Shown here in pieces: positions 25,005 through 33,709 of a stretch of DNA of 64,000 nucleotides. Each line of letters begins with the position of its first letter. Position 1 is the stretch's first letter. Source of the DNA: Mycolicibacterium lacusdiani (lineage in GTDB: Bacteria > Actinomycetota > Actinomycetes > Mycobacteriales > Mycobacteriaceae). The notes below the pieces were generated by a model. The model had not been told where the DNA came from, did not search any database, and was given only the letters and a program-made list of their open reading frames with translations. Position numbers and translations under genes: made by a program. Location: NCBI RefSeq assembly GCF_021916785.1, contig NZ_JAKCFC010000010.1, positions 1 through 64,000 of the forward strand. Direction: 5' to 3'.

Positions 25005-25436
25005 CTACGACAACGGTGCGGTCAGTTCGACGTTGATGCCGTCGGGGTCCTGAAACGACAAGATGGCGATGCCCGCGTCGGCCAGGTCGATGATTTCACC
25101 GCGCTCGATGCCCGCCTCGCTCATCGACCGCGCTGCCGTCTCGAGGTCCTCTCGGCTGGAGACGGCGAAACTGATGTGGTCGAGACCGGTTCGAGTGGAG
25201 TCGAAGTGGTCGCTGCCGACGGGCCTCAGACCGAACAACGTGCCCTGGGGCGTTTGATACACGACGCCGCCATAGAACTTCTTCGGCGAGTCCTCGACGC
25301 CGGGGTCGTTCGCCGACGCCGATGCGTCGATGGCCCTCGGCCAGCCGAACACCTGGTCGTAGAAGCTCGCAGAGCGTCCGATGTCGGTGACCGTGAGACG
25401 GACGTGGGCGTACCCGGTGCTGTTGACCAATGCCAT
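25005..25436 (-). CDS. VOC (glyoxalase/bleomycin-resistance) family protein
   Basis: A 143-residue vicinal-oxygen-chelate protein made of two beta-alpha-beta-beta-beta modules. The first begins YAHVRLTVTDIGRSASFYDQVFGW and the second GLDHISFAVSSREDLE, ending SFQDPDGINVELTAP. Metal ligands would be His in AHVRL, His in GLDHI and the Glu of NVELTAP. The substrate is not evident. It may be first gene of the run continuing into the TPR gene, 7 bp away. Confidence 0.82.
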   Translation of the reverse strand: MALVNSTGYAHVRLTVTDIGRSASFYDQVFGWPRAIDASASANDPGVEDSPKKFYGGVVYQTPQGTLFGLRPVGSDHFDSTRTGLDHISFAVSSREDLETAARSMSEAGIERGEIIDLADAGIAILSFQDPDGINVELTAPLS

Positions 25437-25524
25437 GTGGCGGTATTACCCCGCGAATCGGCGACTCACGCAGTCAGAGCGGACGATCGAGCGTCACGTC
25501 ACCGACGCGAAAGATCGGACGTCC

Positions 25525-25650
25525 TCAGACCCGCTCGTCGGCCGATTCGTCGAGCCACTCGTTGGGCCGCGGGCCGAAGGCCGCCACTGCGACCCGGACG
25601 GCGACGAGTAGAGCGCGGTCTCGGTCGATCGCATCGTGTTCGCCGTTCAT
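25525..25650 (-). CDS. Possible 41-residue small protein
   Basis: An ATG frame preceded by GGGGCGGGGAC encodes an acidic protein, with a central hydrophobic stretch LLVAVRVAVAAFG and the ending NEWLDESADERV. Codon use looks like the host. It is upstream of and on the same strand as the VOC gene. No homology can be claimed. Confidence 0.35.
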   Translation of the reverse strand: MNGEHDAIDRDRALLVAVRVAVAAFGPRPNEWLDESADERV

Positions 25651-25944
25651 GTCCCCGCCCCGTTCCTATCCGCCACCCTGCTGAACGCTTCCCACCATAG
25701 AGACAATAATTGCTAAAAGCTAGGTCCCGTGCACATTGAGTCCGCGAATGTGTCCATAGCGGCTGTTCAAGCCCGAAAACGAGGAGGACTAGCAATGTTG
25801 CACCGCGTGAATTGAATATTTGCCAAACTTTCATCGGCGTGCGCACTTTCTCCTCCTGCCGCGAACCCCCTTGACCGCTGAGCTGCTTTTCGATAGGCAT
25901 TATCAAAATCATTGTGGCAATGGCGCGCGGTGCAAGGGGTCGAC
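25651..25944 (+). promoter_or_regulatory. Leader region of the molybdopterin oxidoreductase gene with possible structured RNA
   Basis: Holds a mini-ORF at 25795-25815 (ATG TTG CAC CGC GTG AAT TGA) behind a strong GAGGAGGA. Upstream, AGTCC (25739-25743) can pair with GGACT (25786-25790) and mask that ribosome-binding site, or the overlapping CCGC (25742-25745) can pair with GCGG (25759-25762). Farther down are TTGACC (25871), GATA-ggcat-TATC (25892-25904) and CATTG-tgg-CAATG (25910-25922). Confidence 0.4.
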
Positions 25945-28191
25945 GTGGACGAACGCAAGATCACCTGCCCGTTGTGCGAGGCCATGTGCGGGCTCCGGGT
26001 CCAGGTCGAGCAGGACCGTGTCACGGGCATTCGTGGCAACGCCGACGACGTCTGGTCGCGTGGACACCTGTGCCCCAAGGGCGTGTCCCTGGGGCATCTG
26101 CACGACGATCCCGATCGACTCCGTCGTCCCATGGTGCGCCGCCGGAGCGGCGGGCACGAGGAAGTGTCCTGGGACGACGCGTTCGCCGAAGCGGAGCGGG
26201 TGCTGCGGCCCGTCCTCGACACCGACGGTGCCAGGGCGCTGACCGTCTACGTCGGTAACCCGGTGGCGCACAACCACGCGCTGGGGACCCACATCGGAGC
26301 GCTGATCGGCTTCGCCCAGGCAGCCGGGATGCAGGCGTACTACTCACCGGGGACTGTCGACCAGTGGCCACTGAACGTCGTCGGATCGCTGCTCTTCGGC
26401 GCGATGTGGAACGCCCCGGTCCCGGACCTGGCGCGCACCGACTACCTGATGATGTTGGGCGCCAACCCGTCTGCGTCGCAGGGGTCGATGCTCTCGGCGC
26501 CGGACATCATGGGCCTGCTCTCGGCGATCGCCGGGCGCGGTCGGGTGGTGGTGGTCGACCCGCGCCGCACGGGTACGGCCAGGCAGGCGAGCGAATGGGT
26601 ACCCGTCCGGCCCGGCACCGACGCCCTACTTCTGTTCGCCCTGCTGCGCACGCTGGGTGAGCAGGGATGGGTCCGGCGGCCCGCACATCTCGCGGGCCGC
26701 GTCGACGGTCTGGACGAGGCGATCGCGCTCGCCGAGCCGTTCACCCCGGAGCGTGTCGGGCCCGTCACCGGAATACCGGCGGAGACGATCCGGCGGCTCG
26801 CTCGTGAACTGGCTCACGCTTCGAAGCCCGTGCTGTACAGTCGAATCGGAGCATCGACACAGGAGTTCGGGACGTTGGCCACCTGGCTGGTGTTCGTCGT
26901 CAACACCGCCCTCGGTGCGCTGGACAGACCTGGCGGGGCGGTGTTCCCCAAGCCCCCGGTGTGGACGCCGATGTTCGCGAAGTCGCCCGATCAGACGGGC
27001 GTGGGGTGGGAATTCGGGCGGTTCCACAGTCGGGTGCGCGGGGCTCCGGAAGTCTTGGGACAGTACCCGGTCGGGTGTCTCGCCGAGGAGATCGACACCC
27101 CGGGCGACGGCCGTCTCCGGGCGTTGATCACGGTCGCGGGCAACCCGGCGGTGTCCGCGCCAGGAGCGGGCCGGCTGGCCGACGCGTTGCCCCGGCTGGA
27201 CGCCATGATCGCCGTCGACAACTGGCTCAACGAGACGACGCGACACGCCCACGTGATCCTTCCTGGGCTCTCCCCGCTGGAACGGCCCCACGTCGACGAC
27301 CTGTACTGGATGCACTCGATCGCGTCCTGCGTGAAGTGGTCCGATGCCGTCTTCGAGCCCGACCCCGCACGCCCCCTGGAGTGGGAACTGCTGCTGCGCC
27401 TCGGCGGCGCCATGTTCGGCACGCCGGTGCCCGACGTCGACGTCGCCGGGCTCGACGACCTCTACGTCGGTGGCATGATCGCCACCATGTCGGCACTGCC
27501 CGACAACCCGCTCAGCGGCCTCGACGCCGCGACGGTCATGGCTCGGCTCGATGGTCGCGGACCAGAGCGCCTGGCAGATCTCGGCATTCGGGTCGGGCCG
27601 TGGGGCGATCGCTTCGGCGAACGGCCCGATGGATTGACGCTCGCAGAGGTCCGGCGTCACCCCGACGGCCTGCGGCTGGCCGAACTGGAGGGCGGCCGGC
27701 TCGACGACGCCGTGACGACGCCGTCGGGACGAGTCGAACTGATCCACGCCCACATCGTCGACGACATACCGCGGCTGGTGCGACGGATGGAACGGGACAC
27801 CCCCGAACTGGTGCTGATCAGCCGACGGCACCTGCGGTCGAACAACTCCTGGCTGCACAACGTGCCCGCCCTGATGCGTGGCCGGGAGCGGTGCACGCTG
27901 TTGATCAATCCCGCCGATGCGGCCCGCGTGGGCGTGCTGCACGATCAGGACGTGTGCGTCCGTACGACCGAGGGTGCGGTCACCGTCGTCGCCGAGGTCA
28001 GCGACGAGGTGATGCCGGGTGTCGTGTCGCTGCCGCACGGCTGGGGGCACGGTGTCGATGGCACCCGAATGGCAACTGCCAATGCGCATCCCGGGGTCAA
28101 CAACAATCTGCTCAACCCCACCGACTTCATCGACGTGCCCAGCAACACGCACGCACTCAACGGGGTGCCGTGTCAGGTCAGTCGGGTGTGA
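25945..28191 (+). CDS. Molybdopterin-dependent oxidoreductase (Rv0197-like)
   Basis: A 748-residue enzyme of the DMSO reductase/formate dehydrogenase superfamily. The N-terminal [4Fe-4S] ligands are C8, C11, C15 and C43 (KITCPLCEAMC, HLCPKG). MGD-binding segments follow, including VVVVDPRRTGTARQA and the C-terminal beta barrel (LISRRHLRSNNSWLHNVP). At residues 132-142 (YYSPGTVDQWP), where many relatives carry Cys or Sec as Mo ligand, there is none. GTG 25945 is chosen for its AAGGGG ribosome-binding site. It is coupled to a TetR gene. The reaction is unknown. Confidence 0.88.
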   Translation: MDERKITCPLCEAMCGLRVQVEQDRVTGIRGNADDVWSRGHLCPKGVSLGHLHDDPDRLRRPMVRRRSGGHEEVSWDDAFAEAERVLRPVLDTDGARALTVYVGNPVAHNHALGTHIGALIGFAQAAGMQAYYSPGTVDQWPLNVVGSLLFGAMWNAPVPDLARTDYLMMLGANPSASQGSMLSAPDIMGLLSAIAGRGRVVVVDPRRTGTARQASEWVPVRPGTDALLLFALLRTLGEQGWVRRPAHLAGRVDGLDEAIALAEPFTPERVGPVTGIPAETIRRLARELAHASKPVLYSRIGASTQEFGTLATWLVFVVNTALGALDRPGGAVFPKPPVWTPMFAKSPDQTGVGWEFGRFHSRVRGAPEVLGQYPVGCLAEEIDTPGDGRLRALITVAGNPAVSAPGAGRLADALPRLDAMIAVDNWLNETTRHAHVILPGLSPLERPHVDDLYWMHSIASCVKWSDAVFEPDPARPLEWELLLRLGGAMFGTPVPDVDVAGLDDLYVGGMIATMSALPDNPLSGLDAATVMARLDGRGPERLADLGIRVGPWGDRFGERPDGLTLAEVRRHPDGLRLAELEGGRLDDAVTTPSGRVELIHAHIVDDIPRLVRRMERDTPELVLISRRHLRSNNSWLHNVPALMRGRERCTLLINPADAARVGVLHDQDVCVRTTEGAVTVVAEVSDEVMPGVVSLPHGWGHGVDGTRMATANAHPGVNNNLLNPTDFIDVPSNTHALNGVPCQVSRV

Positions 28192-28868
28192 CGATGCCGC
28201 CCGAGGATTCTGCGCCGCGACGCGGCAGGCCGCGGCGCATCAGCTCGGAGGCCATCGCGCAGGCCGTGCTCGACGTGGGCGCCGAACGCGCCACCATGCG
28301 GCGGGTGGCCGAGCGGCTGGGCGTCAGCGTGCCGGGCCTCTACCACCACGTGAAGAACAAGGACGAGTTACTCCGGCTGGCGGCGCGACGGGCGCTGGGG
28401 GACGCGCCTCCGCCGCGTTACGCGGGTGAGCACTGGGCGGCCTTCCTGCGGACCTACGCCGACTACGTGCGTGGCGCACTGTCGTCCGAACCCGCACTGG
28501 TGGAGAAGTTCGTCGGCGGCCAGGTGGCCGACGACGGGCAGATGGAGTACGTCGCGCACGCCCTGGATGCACTGCGCGCGCAGGGGCTCGAGCCCGATCA
28601 GGCCATCGAAGCGTGGGCCGCCGTCACGGCCCTGGCGATGGGCAGCGTCACCGAAGCGCACAGGGAGCGGATCCTCGCCGAGTCCGGTCGACCGTGGACG
28701 TCGCGGATCTTCGCGCTGACGGCCCGCAGCGGGCCGGGTGCCCATCCGACGCTGAGGGCAGTCGCGGCCGCCGGGTACGACCCGTTCGGCGACGAGGCCT
28801 TCGACCGCCGTATCACGTTGTTGCTGAGAGGGATAGCGGCTCAGTACTCGCTCGACCGCGACGGCTGA
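28188..28868 (+). CDS. TetR-family regulator coupled to the molybdoenzyme
   Basis: A 226-residue regulator. The helix-turn-helix is ATMRRVAERLGVSVPGLYHHVKNKDELL, preceded by a basic arm (RRGRPRRIS). The C-terminal ligand domain resembles the TetR_C class with EHWAAFLRTYADYVR. GTG 28188 overlaps the molybdoenzyme stop (GTGA); ATG 28194 is an alternative. M. tuberculosis Rv0196/Rv0197 also pairs a TetR gene with this oxidoreductase. The 3' end overlaps the next, convergent TetR gene by 28 bp. Confidence 0.85.
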   Translation: MTMPPEDSAPRRGRPRRISSEAIAQAVLDVGAERATMRRVAERLGVSVPGLYHHVKNKDELLRLAARRALGDAPPPRYAGEHWAAFLRTYADYVRGALSSEPALVEKFVGGQVADDGQMEYVAHALDALRAQGLEPDQAIEAWAAVTALAMGSVTEAHRERILAESGRPWTSRIFALTARSGPGAHPTLRAVAAAGYDPFGDEAFDRRITLLLRGIAAQYSLDRDG

Positions 28869-29473
28869 CGACGATCTCGCAGCGGGGCGACCAACGCGTC
28901 GAGCCCGTATTCGAAGACGGCGTCGTAGTCGGTGGGCGACTGCAGGGCCCGGACGAGTTCGCGGTCGGGCCAGTCGTCGGTCCACAACGATGGGTCCTCT
29001 TCGTCGTGCTTGGCGCCGCGCACCGCCGAGAACTGCATCACCGCCGACGAGATGACGTGCACCTGGATCGCACGCAGCACGAGCGCGGCATCGGTTCCGA
29101 TGACGCCCAGTTCGGCGAGTTGCGCGGCCAACGTCTGCTGAATGGGCAGGAACAGCATCGGCGTTCGGTCCCGCTCGTGGGCGATGGCGAGGAGATGTTG
29201 GCGGTCGATGAGTACGCGGCGCTGGTTGCGGGCCAGCGATGCGATGCGCTCGACCGGAGCGCTGCCGTCGGCAGGCAGGTTCGCCAGCTCGCCGAGCAGT
29301 CGTTCGACCAGCCGATCGAAGAGGGCGTCCTTGCCGCCGACGTGCCAGTAGATGGACGTCACCGCGACGCCGAGGCGGTCGGCGAGGCTGCGCATGGTGA
29401 ACGCTTCGACGCCGTCGCGCTCGATCAGCTGGGCGGCGGCGTCGAGGATCGATTCGGCGCTCACGGAAGTCAT
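28841..29473 (-). CDS. TetR-family regulator of the amidohydrolase
   Basis: A 210-residue regulator with the HTH FTMRSLADRLGVAVTSIYWHVGGKDALF. ATG 29473 is selected because GAGGAGG lies seven bases upstream; the frame's upstream ATG has no ribosome-binding site. It is divergent from the amidohydrolase gene, with GTTAC/GTAAC half-sites in the 98-bp gap, so autoregulation and control of that gene are likely (inference). Confidence 0.87.
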   Translation of the reverse strand: MTSVSAESILDAAAQLIERDGVEAFTMRSLADRLGVAVTSIYWHVGGKDALFDRLVERLLGELANLPADGSAPVERIASLARNQRRVLIDRQHLLAIAHERDRTPMLFLPIQQTLAAQLAELGVIGTDAALVLRAIQVHVISSAVMQFSAVRGAKHDEEDPSLWTDDWPDRELVRALQSPTDYDAVFEYGLDALVAPLRDRRQPSRSSEY

Positions 29474-29513
29474 GACGTGCCTCCTCATTTCGGCGCCGCG
29501 GGCTCTGTAGCGG

Positions 29514-29543
29514 TGTTACATTCTGCCGCGTAACGACGTTACA
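29514..29543. promoter_or_regulatory. Candidate TetR operator (GTTAC/GTAAC half-sites)
   Basis: Three half-sites occur: GTTAC at 29515-29519, GTAAC at 29530-29534 and GTTAC at 29538-29542. The last two form GTAAC-gac-GTTAC. They lie between the divergent TetR and amidohydrolase genes. Confidence 0.5.
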
Positions 29544-29571
29544 ACCACAAGCGGCCTGCGAGGGAGTATTC

Positions 29572-31332
29572 GTGTTCGACGTCAAGATCACTGGCGGAAC
29601 CGTCGTCGACGGAACGGGCGCGGCACGATTCGCCGCCGACGTCGCGATCAAGGACGGCAAGATCGTCGAGGTCCGGCGCCGAGGTCCCGGCGACGAGCCG
29701 CTCGGTGGTGAGGCGGCCGAGACGATCGACGCGACGGGACGGATCGTCGCCCCTGGCTTCGTCGACATCCACACCCACTACGACGGGCAGGTCAGCTGGG
29801 ACAGTCTGCTCGAACCGTCGAGCAATCACGGCGTGACCACGGTCGTCGCAGGCAACTGCGGCGTCGGGTTCGCTCCGGTGCGCCCCGGTCGAGAGCAGTG
29901 GCTGATCGAGCTGATGGAGGGCGTAGAGGACATCCCGGGCACCGCGCTCACCGAGGGCATCACGTGGGGCTGGGAGACCTACGCCGAGTACCTCGACGTC
30001 ATCGAACGCCGGGAGCTGGCCGTCGACATCGGAAGCCAGGTCGCGCACGGCACGGTGCGCGCATACGCGATGGGGGAGCGCGGCGCCCGCAACGAGCCCG
30101 CGACCGAAGACGACATCGCGGCGATGAGCCGACTGGTGCGCGAGGCGGCGGAAGCCGGCGCGCTGGGATTCTCGTCGTCGCGGACCCTCGCGCACCGCGC
30201 CATGGACGGCGAACCCGTTCCCGGCACGTTCGCCGCCGAGGAGGAGCTGTTCGCGCTCGGACGAGCGATGGCGGCCGGAGGCGCAGGCGTCTTCGAACTC
30301 GCGCCGCAAGGCGCGGCCGGCGAGGACATCATCGCCCCGAAGAAGGAACTCGAGTGGATGCAGCGCTTGGGCTCCGAGATCGACTGTGCGCTGAGCTTCG
30401 CGCTGATCCAGGTCGACGCCGACCCCAACCTGTGGCGGGAGCAACTCGACATCTCCGCCGCGGCACACGAGGCGGGTAGCCGCCTGCACCCGCAGGTCGC
30501 CGCCCGCCCCTTCGGGATGCTGCTCGGCTTCCCTGGCCACCACGCCTTCACGCACCGCCCGACGTATCGAAAGCTCAAGGCGCAGTGCAGCCGTGAGGAA
30601 CTCGCGGCTCGCCTGGCCGAGCCCGCGGTGCGCGCCGCGATCCTCGCCGAGGAGGACCTGCCGCTCGACCCGAACATCCTGTTCGACGGAATGTTCGCGC
30701 TGGCACAGTATTCGGGTGACCGGCTCTACCACCTCGGCGAGCCGCCGGACTACGAGCCCACCGCCGACCGCACCGTCGCGTCGATCGCCCGCGAACGCGG
30801 CCAGGAACTGCTGCCGACGATGTACGACCTGATGCTCGAGGCGAACGCCGCCGCCATGCTGATGCTGCCGATGTTCAACTACTCCGACGGCAACCACGAC
30901 GCGATCCGCGAGATGATGACCCACCCCGCCGGCGTCCTCGGGCTCTCCGACGGCGGCGCGCACTGCAGCATGATCTGCGATGCGTCGTATCCGACCTTCC
31001 TGCTGACCCATTGGGCACGCGACAGGCACCGCGGCGACAAGCTCCCGCTGGAGTACGTGGTGCGCAAGCAGTCCCACGACACCGCGCAGCTGTTCGGTCT
31101 CTCCGACCGGGGCGTCATCGCCGCGGGGAAGAAGGCCGACGTCAACGTGATCGACATGGACGCCCTCACGTTGCACGCGCCACGGATGGCGTACGACCTG
31201 CCTGCAGGCGGTCACCGTCTGGTGCAGGGTGCCTCGGGGTACGACGCGACGATCGTGAGCGGGGTCGTGACCCGACGCCACGGCGCCGACACGGGCGCCC
31301 GGCCGGGTCGATTGGTTCGCGGCGCGCGCTGA
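29572..31332 (+). CDS. N-acyl-D-amino-acid deacylase family amidohydrolase
   Basis: A 586-residue amidohydrolase superfamily enzyme. The metal motif is GFVDIHTHYDGQVSWD, followed by GVTTVVAGNCGVGFAPVR, which is characteristic of D-aminoacylases. GLSDGGAHCSM provides the late catalytic Asp, and SDRGVIAAGKKADVNVID is the C-terminal strand. It hydrolyses an acyl-amide; in mycobacteria such enzymes are widespread and mostly uncharacterised. GTG start. It is controlled by the divergent TetR gene (inference) and convergent with the P450 operon. Confidence 0.88.
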   Translation: MFDVKITGGTVVDGTGAARFAADVAIKDGKIVEVRRRGPGDEPLGGEAAETIDATGRIVAPGFVDIHTHYDGQVSWDSLLEPSSNHGVTTVVAGNCGVGFAPVRPGREQWLIELMEGVEDIPGTALTEGITWGWETYAEYLDVIERRELAVDIGSQVAHGTVRAYAMGERGARNEPATEDDIAAMSRLVREAAEAGALGFSSSRTLAHRAMDGEPVPGTFAAEEELFALGRAMAAGGAGVFELAPQGAAGEDIIAPKKELEWMQRLGSEIDCALSFALIQVDADPNLWREQLDISAAAHEAGSRLHPQVAARPFGMLLGFPGHHAFTHRPTYRKLKAQCSREELAARLAEPAVRAAILAEEDLPLDPNILFDGMFALAQYSGDRLYHLGEPPDYEPTADRTVASIARERGQELLPTMYDLMLEANAAAMLMLPMFNYSDGNHDAIREMMTHPAGVLGLSDGGAHCSMICDASYPTFLLTHWARDRHRGDKLPLEYVVRKQSHDTAQLFGLSDRGVIAAGKKADVNVIDMDALTLHAPRMAYDLPAGGHRLVQGASGYDATIVSGVVTRRHGADTGARPGRLVRGAR

Positions 31333-32313
31333 TCAGCCCGGTGGCGTTGGCGAGCCCGTCCACCAGCGGCCGACGTCGGTGACGAACGGGCTGTCTCCAA
31401 GTCTGTCGACGTCGTCGCGGAACGCGTTGGCGATGAACTGCTTTCGTGGGTTCCTGCCGGTGGACACGAAACACGACAGTTCGTAGTCGAGGCCCGTCGA
31501 CGGCGAGCGGTGGCCGCCGAAGTAGACCGCGCGCTTGAGCGCCGATACCGCGTACGGCGAGCGACGGGCGAGTCGATCGGCCATGGTGGCCGCTTCGGCC
31601 AGCAGATCCTCGGCTGCCACCACGCGATGCACCAACCCGGCGTCGAGCGCCTCGGAGGCGGTCAGCGGACGCCCCTCGAGCATGTGCTCGAGCGCCCGCG
31701 ACTGGCCGAGGATCGCCGTGAGGCGCTGTGTCCCACCGCCTCCGGGGATCAGGCCCGCGAGAATCTCGATGAGGCCGACGCGGACGCGATCATCGTCGGA
31801 CGCGAGCCGAAGATCGCAGAACAGCGCGAGTTCGAGGCCGCCGCCGAGAGCCACGCCGTTGATTGCGGCGACGTAGACGACCCCGGAACGGTTCATGCGC
31901 AGCATCGTCCGTTTCAGCACGGCGCTGTACACGATGCCGGACCCCCAGTCCCCGCCACGCTTCTCCGTCATCGTCAGCAAGCCGGGTAGCCGGAATGCGG
32001 CGTTGTTCGCGCGGATCGACCACTGAACGAGGCGTCGTGGCAGCGGCGGCGCCGACATCTCGAAGAAGAGTCGTACCTGCTCGGGTTCGGAATGCGACAC
32101 GAACTTCGAACCCGTACCCGTGAGGATCACCGCTCCCACCGACGGATCGCCGTCCGCAGCTCGGGTGAGTGCGTCTAGGTCCTTGACCAAGCGCAACGAC
32201 AGGAAGTGATTGGGTGGGTCGGCGAAGACCGCGGTCAGTACCCGGCCTTGCTGGCTCAGCGTGAGGGTGGCCAGGCGAAGGTCCTTCGCGCGGGTCGACG
32301 TCTCCTTCGTCAT
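31333..32313 (-). CDS. Enoyl-CoA hydratase/isomerase family protein
   Basis: A 326-residue crotonase-fold protein, longer than the usual 260, with an insertion around residues 70-125. The oxyanion-hole segments are VVYVAAINGVALGGGLELALFCDLRLA and GLIEILAGLIPGGGGTQRLT; Glu in EILAG sits where the hydratase acid usually lies. It is last gene of the SDR-P450-crotonase operon; the ATGA overlap with the P450 stop indicates coupling. Likely acts on a CoA thioester in the pathway under KstR-type control. Confidence 0.86.
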   Translation of the reverse strand: MTKETSTRAKDLRLATLTLSQQGRVLTAVFADPPNHFLSLRLVKDLDALTRAADGDPSVGAVILTGTGSKFVSHSEPEQVRLFFEMSAPPLPRRLVQWSIRANNAAFRLPGLLTMTEKRGGDWGSGIVYSAVLKRTMLRMNRSGVVYVAAINGVALGGGLELALFCDLRLASDDDRVRVGLIEILAGLIPGGGGTQRLTAILGQSRALEHMLEGRPLTASEALDAGLVHRVVAAEDLLAEAATMADRLARRSPYAVSALKRAVYFGGHRSPSTGLDYELSCFVSTGRNPRKQFIANAFRDDVDRLGDSPFVTDVGRWWTGSPTPPG

Positions 32314-33698
32314 AGCGTTCCTTGGCGGTCCGGCGACGCCCGTCGTGGGCGGATCGCGGCGTGGATCGGACCATCCGGGACGATGGTCAGCGGCGCGGTG
32401 ACCGGGAACGTGTGCGTCGTCGCGCCGATCTCCACCTGCCGCACCACGGCGGCCAACTCGAGTACTGCCGCGGTGAGGGCGAAGTGCTCGCCGATGCACG
32501 AACGTGGTCCGCCCCCGAACGGCAAATACTGCCAGCGGTCGATGTGCGCGGCGTTCTCGGCGTCGAACCGGCTGGGATCGAAGGTCAGCGGATCGGTCCA
32601 CAGTCGTGGATCGCGATGCAGCGCATAGACACCCACCACCAACTGGCTGCCCGACGCGACGTGATGACCGTCGACCTCCATGTCGGTGCGGGCGACCCGC
32701 ATGATTGCGGGAGTGGGCCCGCCCAGCCGCAGGGCTTCCTGCACGACCATCGTCGTGTAGGGCAGCTGGCCCCTGGGGTCGGCGATGAAGACCGCCTCCT
32801 CGACGGCATGGGCTTCGGCTGCGACCCGCTCCTGCACCTCCGGATGCCGTCCCAGTGCCCACAGCGCATAGGCCAACGTCGTGGCAGTCGTCTCCAGGCC
32901 AGACGCCAGGAAGATCACCAGTTCGTGGCAGATGTCGTCGTCCGACATCGGTCGGCCGGTGGTGGGATCGGTCGCCTCGATCATGGCGCGCACCAACGGC
33001 GCATCGCGGTCCGGATCTGCACGGCAGGACCGCAGGATGTCCGCGGCGAGCCCATGTGCGAATTCGTTGAATGCCAGCGCGTTTCGCCGGGCAGGTGTCG
33101 GTACCCATCGTGGCAACTTCAGCGGGGCACGTCCGCGGGCGGCAATGTAGCCGCTGATCCTGCGCATCGGCTCCACCAGCGCATCGGTGTCCTGGTCGGG
33201 CTCGAACGCCATGATCGAGCGGCCGAGGACGCGCATCGTGATTCGTCGGCCGTCCCGGTCCAGATCGACCTCGGTCCGATCTCGCCACGACGTGGCGCAT
33301 TGCGCTGCGATCTCGTACATCTGCTCGCTCAACCGGGACAACCGCTGCTTGGTGAAGACCGGTTGGAGCAGGCGGCGTCGCCCGATCCAGCTCTCGTGCG
33401 GGAAGTTGAGCAGCGATCCGCCGTTGAGTTCCCGCTGCTCGGTCATGAAGGGAAAGTCGCGGTCGACCGTCGGAAACGTGGCGGTGAGCACGTCGCGTGC
33501 ACCACGGGGCGAGGTGACGATCACGAATGGCGGCATCAGGCGACGCGGGGCGATCGACACCTCGGTGACCGGACCGCCCGCATCGCGGAACACCTCGCAG
33601 CCGGTGTGGATCTCCTGGATGGCCTGTATTCGGCGTTGGTAGCTCAACGGGGTCGGTGGCACCGGGGGAAGCGCTGCCAGATCGAGGTTGGTGGTCAC
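32310..33698 (-). CDS. Cytochrome P450
   Basis: A 462-residue P450. The I-helix is VIFLASGLETTATTLAYAL, the ExxR motif lies in VVQEALRLGG and the heme loop is FGGGPRSCIGEHFAL with Cys as the iron ligand. It should hydroxylate a hydrophobic substrate with electrons from ferredoxin/ferredoxin reductase. GTG start with GAGGAGA seven bases upstream. It overlaps the crotonase gene by four bases and follows the SDR gene by 11 bp. The family number was not assigned. Confidence 0.93.
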   Translation of the reverse strand: MTTNLDLAALPPVPPTPLSYQRRIQAIQEIHTGCEVFRDAGGPVTEVSIAPRRLMPPFVIVTSPRGARDVLTATFPTVDRDFPFMTEQRELNGGSLLNFPHESWIGRRRLLQPVFTKQRLSRLSEQMYEIAAQCATSWRDRTEVDLDRDGRRITMRVLGRSIMAFEPDQDTDALVEPMRRISGYIAARGRAPLKLPRWVPTPARRNALAFNEFAHGLAADILRSCRADPDRDAPLVRAMIEATDPTTGRPMSDDDICHELVIFLASGLETTATTLAYALWALGRHPEVQERVAAEAHAVEEAVFIADPRGQLPYTTMVVQEALRLGGPTPAIMRVARTDMEVDGHHVASGSQLVVGVYALHRDPRLWTDPLTFDPSRFDAENAAHIDRWQYLPFGGGPRSCIGEHFALTAAVLELAAVVRQVEIGATTHTFPVTAPLTIVPDGPIHAAIRPRRASPDRQGTL

Positions 33699-33709
33699 GG
33701 GGTCTCTCC

